NCBI GenBank assembly: GCA_036768485.1
Contig: JAVLUZ010000695.1
Span: 145,001 to 209,000 of the forward strand
DNA length: 64,000 nt
Source: Mermis nigrescens
Lineage: Eukaryota; Nematoda; Enoplea; Mermithida; Mermithidae
Reading direction: 5' to 3'
Shown here: piece by piece, positions 60,401-64,000 of the stretch
How positions within the stretch are numbered: position 1 is the stretch's first letter
Layout: each line of letters begins with the position of its first letter
Made by a program: the position numbers and the translations under genes
Notes under the pieces: generated by a model
Database searches by the model: none
Told to the model about the DNA's origin: nothing
The model's input: only the letters and a program-made list of their open reading frames with translations

Positions 60401-61857
60401 CTTAAAAGGCATAGCACGAGTGCTAAGCAATAACTACAAAATTTTGCGGAATTGATTACTAGATGAAATGAAATTTTGATTTACAATATACTTAAAATAT
60501 AAAGAGAATAAGGAAGATTTGATAATGATAACAGTTAATAATACAATACAAAGCTAAAATAACGTGCTTTTGTGACTTATTGAAATATCTTACATAATAT
60601 TGAATAAGGGTAGCAATTATCAAGGCGAGAGGCCGGAATTTCTGGTACTTAAGAATCATAGGTAGCGCGTACCTATAATATACGTGGGTACCCCAACATA
60701 TGAGCCCACTCCATACAGCTATAACGGGACACGTTTTGGAGGTGCGAGTTTTTCTAATCGTTGGATAATAAAAAAGATTATGCACCATTTTTTGGTTTTT
60801 GTTATATTAAATATCGGCTGTGTAGAAAAGGTGTAAAGTTTTGGTGTAATGTTATAACTAACACATAGTGAATTTTGGCGGGGTTTATTCACTGCTTGTG
60901 AAAAACTCAATATTAAAGCCTCAAACAATTTAATGTCTTTGAATTGCAGAGCAAGGAACTCTCCAGATGATACTTTTTGTTTTTTTTAAACTTCGCAATA
61001 GTCCTTTACGGAGAGTGTAAAAAGTGTAAAAATCTGCGCGTATAAAGACAGATTTTGGTTGCGCTTTTGCCTTGATGTCTGCCAACAACTCTGGTTAAGA
61101 ATCCCAAGATATTCTTTCTGATAGAAACGTACTACGGCTTGAGGGCTATTTTTTTCTTATTAGCAAACTTTTGTACACTCAATATGAAGTTAAATCTAGA
61201 GGTTTAAACTTTATACTCTAGCGGATGTTGTTAAAAACAGGTTTTCTCTTAGATTTCTCCGGTTTTAAGTCAAGATAAACTGAATAAAATTTAAAAACAA
61301 AAATTAATACATTTGATGTTACGAATTTCAAGTTGGGCCAGTTTGTAGCCTTTAAATCGTAGTACATTTTTAAGGTTTACAATGTGGTGGATGGTGGAGA
61401 AATACGTTTTTGTCTCTTTTTTGTTCACTCATTTTCTCTTTTAGTAGTCAAGATATAAGTCGAAAAGAATTAAACAAAGTACTTCCTGATGGGTAAACGT
61501 CATAGCAAATTGCGTTTATTTACATCAATATTCTGCTTTTTCGGGAGCTGTAAATTCCTAGATTGGGGAGTGTTAAACGTATTTCGTTTTGTTTTTTTCT
61601 GCCTATTTCTTCGGTTATGAGTCTGAACATGATCTCAATTCTAAAAATGTTGTAGGAATCAGACATAATACGCGAGTTGGGTCTGTTCGTTTACACTCAC
61701 AGTGATGTAAAGTGATTTGCATCCAATATTTATTTAATCTTCAGGCCATTCTTGAGACTTAGGTTTTTCATAAATGTTGATCGTAATATAAGAATTATGC
61801 ATCCGACTAAAGTCTTTGTGGTTATGTAAAGTTTACACTGAAAATTAAGTTTAGCTT

Positions 61858-62200
61858 AAGAGCGTTGCGGAAACTTAATTTTTTTAAAAATGTTCTATGT
61901 TACTCAGAATTATGAATCTTTCAGCTTCAGCTATACGTCGTAGGTATGTAAAGTTTGCACTATTTATTTATTGCCAATGTGTAAAGTTTACACTACAAGC
62001 TTATTTTACTTTCAGAGCGTCGCAAAACGTGAATTTTCTTAAAATTTGTTTCGTAAGGTCAGGATTACTAATTCAACGTATGTTATCTTTACACCCACTA
62101 GTTGTGTAATGTTTACATTGAAAATTACCTTAAGTTTCAGAGCGTAACAAAAGCTTATTTTTTCGAAATCTTTCATGCAACTTCAGGATAACGAATCTGA
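61858..62200. repeat. Degenerate tandem repeat, about 125-155-bp units
   Basis: Three related units start at AGAGCGTTGCGGAAACTTAA (61859), CAGAGCGTCGCAAAACGTGA (62013) and CAGAGCGTAACAAAAGCTTA (62138). Each is preceded by a TGTAAAGTTTACACT-like 15-bp palindrome. Older, fainter units may extend left to about 61000. Confidence 0.6.
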
Positions 62201-63639
62201 ATTTAAGTATTCTATACACCCAATATTTCCGTAAAATTCATGATGAAAACATGTGATCTAGTTTAATAAGGTAAGGTTGGCTTGTATAAGTTCTTTGACT
62301 GCTGTCATTATTGTGGCATTTTAACTTATGCAATTACTTAATGATTCACTCAAATTATGCTAACTAAAAGTAGGGTACTAGCAAAGAAAAATGCTCCGAT
62401 GGAACAAAAGACGAGCATACTTGGGATTACGGATATTATGGAAGTAAAAGGGGCAGTAGGAAAAAGCTACCTAGGTATATGCCTAAAATCGCAAAATCTG
62501 CTAAAGATCAGAGTTTCATTCAGCAACGCGAAAAATCGATGTATATTTTGCGGCCTCTTGAAAATCCAACCTTCTTTTAGATAATTTTCAATGATTCACA
62601 TAAGAGTGTATAAATATAGCCTAAAATGTATCTTTTTTTGTGAACCGCTTGCAAGTTGTAACGCTGACTTGCTTCGCATCGTGATTTACATAAAACAATC
62701 CGCAATTGTATTGAAAGGTGTTTTTGTTATCATAAGCATTATAGCAAGCGAACCTGGTTGCTATTTCATTCAATTGGCTTACAAATACGCACCTAGTTTA
62801 CCGCATCTTCTTTTCCCATAGCTTACTGCGTAGCTATCTTGCTTCTTTTCAATATTTATTTTGGTTCAATAATTTATTTTAATCTGCAGGCCACAGAATA
62901 TACTCGTACTTCTATTTTCAGTGTTGCTTAAAGAAAGTGTGGTTTTTGACAGATTTTGCGACTTTAGGCATATGCATAGGTGACTTTTTCCTAGTCAGCT
63001 CCTTTTACTTTCTTAATAATCCGTAATCATAAGTATATTCGTCTTTTTTGTTCCATCGAAGCACTTTCCTCTATTTTAACCATATTCTCAGATTATGAAA
63101 TGCTTATGAGTGTCAGAAACGCTGCGGAAATATTAGTGTTCGACTTTAATTATAATCTCGCTCGATATGCTAGTCGCAGCAATTCACAGTGATTCTTAGC
63201 ATTGTGAATAAGATCGCGCTCGAATATTCATGAAAAAAGTATTCATGGTGCAGAGTGCAAAACTTTTTAAGTTTTTCTGCTGAAAAGCTTCTAATTTTAT
63301 TTGCTTTTATTTTGTGGCTTATACTGACGGTAAGCAATTTTCGGCGACGAATGGAAAAGAGCTGTCGTGTCTTACAATTTTCTGGTCAGCGCTAGAGCAT
63401 TTTAAGAGGACATGAAATTACGAAAGAAAGAACTTAAATATGAGCTTATATTTTATGAACATCTAAACGAAAACATATTTTTAAAATTTCTCACATTTAC
63501 GAACAGGAAAAGGATGCCTTGGATAATTTTTTTTATAAAATTATTTCAGCCAACACCCTGCATGTACGTCATGGAAAATTCTGGAGGATCAGTCCTCAAA
63601 TATTTTTCAAATGTCTTTTTGGGCTAAATACGTATATAT

Positions 63640-63870
63640 ATATCAAAACACTTTTTTAGAAATGCTCGTTCTTTCTGAAACATAAAAACGTAGCATAAAA
63701 CGTTAAATTTGTCGGAAAAAATTGGAAAATTTCAAGTAAATTAAACTAAATATAGATAAACTAGGATTGTATATGGCGCGGAGCGCTAAAATTTTTTATT
63801 TTTGTGCTAAAAGTTGGCTGGAAAACACTTGAAAAGCATATTTTCTATGACTTTTCTAAAATCGACAATT
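63640..63870. repeat. Dispersed repeat M4
   Basis: AGAAATGCTCGTTCTTTCTG segment, then GGCGCGGAGCGCT (63774) and AGCATATTTTCTATG end. Confidence 0.6.
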
Positions 63871-63974
63871 CTGGGAAGTGGCAGCCATTTTACGCGGTCA
63901 ATTGCCACTCTGAGCGGTCAACCCCCTCAAGAACACGTAAGGCCAACATCAAAAAATAACAAAAACCATTTTAC

Positions 63975-64000
63975 CTGCAACGCTAGGAAAATTGCAGAAA
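63975..64000 (-). CDS. Gene A, exon 1 visible part (partial)
   Basis: The last 26 bases of the window on the minus strand read SAIFLALQ and end GCAG before donor GTAAAA, phase 0. Joined to the next exon this gives [18 protein letters not shown], the expected A-L-x-L-A-L-x-x-x-x-V-G-P-G-D-E-V run of the aminotransferase. The N-terminal part and the promoter are outside the window. Confidence 0.75.

Larger units (their letters stand above)
60401..63974 (-). other. Gene A, 3.6-kb intron
   Basis: Donor GCAG/GTAAAA at 63974, acceptor at 60401; phase 0. It contains a degenerate tandem repeat and an M4 copy, no other coding. Confidence 0.7.

Noticed and set aside
60401..60422. Alternative exon 2 start at 60422 (acceptor tgcttag)
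   Set aside because: It would add TRAMPFK and need a phase-2 upstream exon; the 60400 acceptor joins perfectly to SAIFLALQ at the window end.

Overview
The window is AT-rich eukaryotic nuclear DNA, probably from an invertebrate animal although the sequence alone does not name the organism. Evidence for a eukaryote is GT-AG introns of about 1 to 11 kb, long microsatellites and satellites, hAT elements with 8-bp target duplications, PIF/Harbinger remnants and many dispersed non-autonomous repeats. I found no RNA gene, CRISPR array or bacterial operon signal. Most long open frames are translated repeats and are left out.

Two multi-exon genes, both on the minus strand, carry the real coding sequence. 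Gene A enters at the right edge and ends at 40340. Its visible exons are 63975-64000 (partial), 60271-60400, 48595-49063 and a last block 40340-43570. Intron phases match at all three junctions, and the product reads as a DegT/DnrJ/EryC1 PLP sugar aminotransferase. The last block continues into a class I SAM methyltransferase-like region and then a glycosyltransferase region with a GT-B (GT4-like) half and a GT-A half. Three long open stretches are separated by exactly two frame changes. Each falls on a TGA (43228-43230 and 42099-42101) and each is repaired by stepping +1 over the T. This bacterial-style sugar-modifying polyprotein with two UGA-associated frame breaks is the most interesting object in the window.

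Gene B lies at the left, with small exons at 13472-13498 (ATG), about 12279-12397, 9675-9866 and 1-124 (runs off the window). I do not recognise its product.

Layout: 1-13500 is gene B and its introns, holding a 1.1-kb tetranucleotide microsatellite block and three hAT elements (one nested). 13500-26000 is a nest of transposons: four or more hAT elements with intact duplications, a 3.3-kb TIR element and a segmental duplication that preserves an empty insertion site. 26000-39300 is intergenic, with dispersed MITE-like repeats, a foldback element, minisatellites and a Harbinger remnant. 39300-64000 is gene A. Its 11-kb intron contains a 7.6-kb imperfect palindrome with two roughly 3-kb arms.

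A recurring theme is that unrelated TIR elements have ends built of short tandem repeats of the terminal word itself (CCGGAG, ACCCGC, CCTCGG, GGGGCC, TTAATGG, TAGACCCACC, CCTCAAAGTGTCC, GAGCTTAAGTC).
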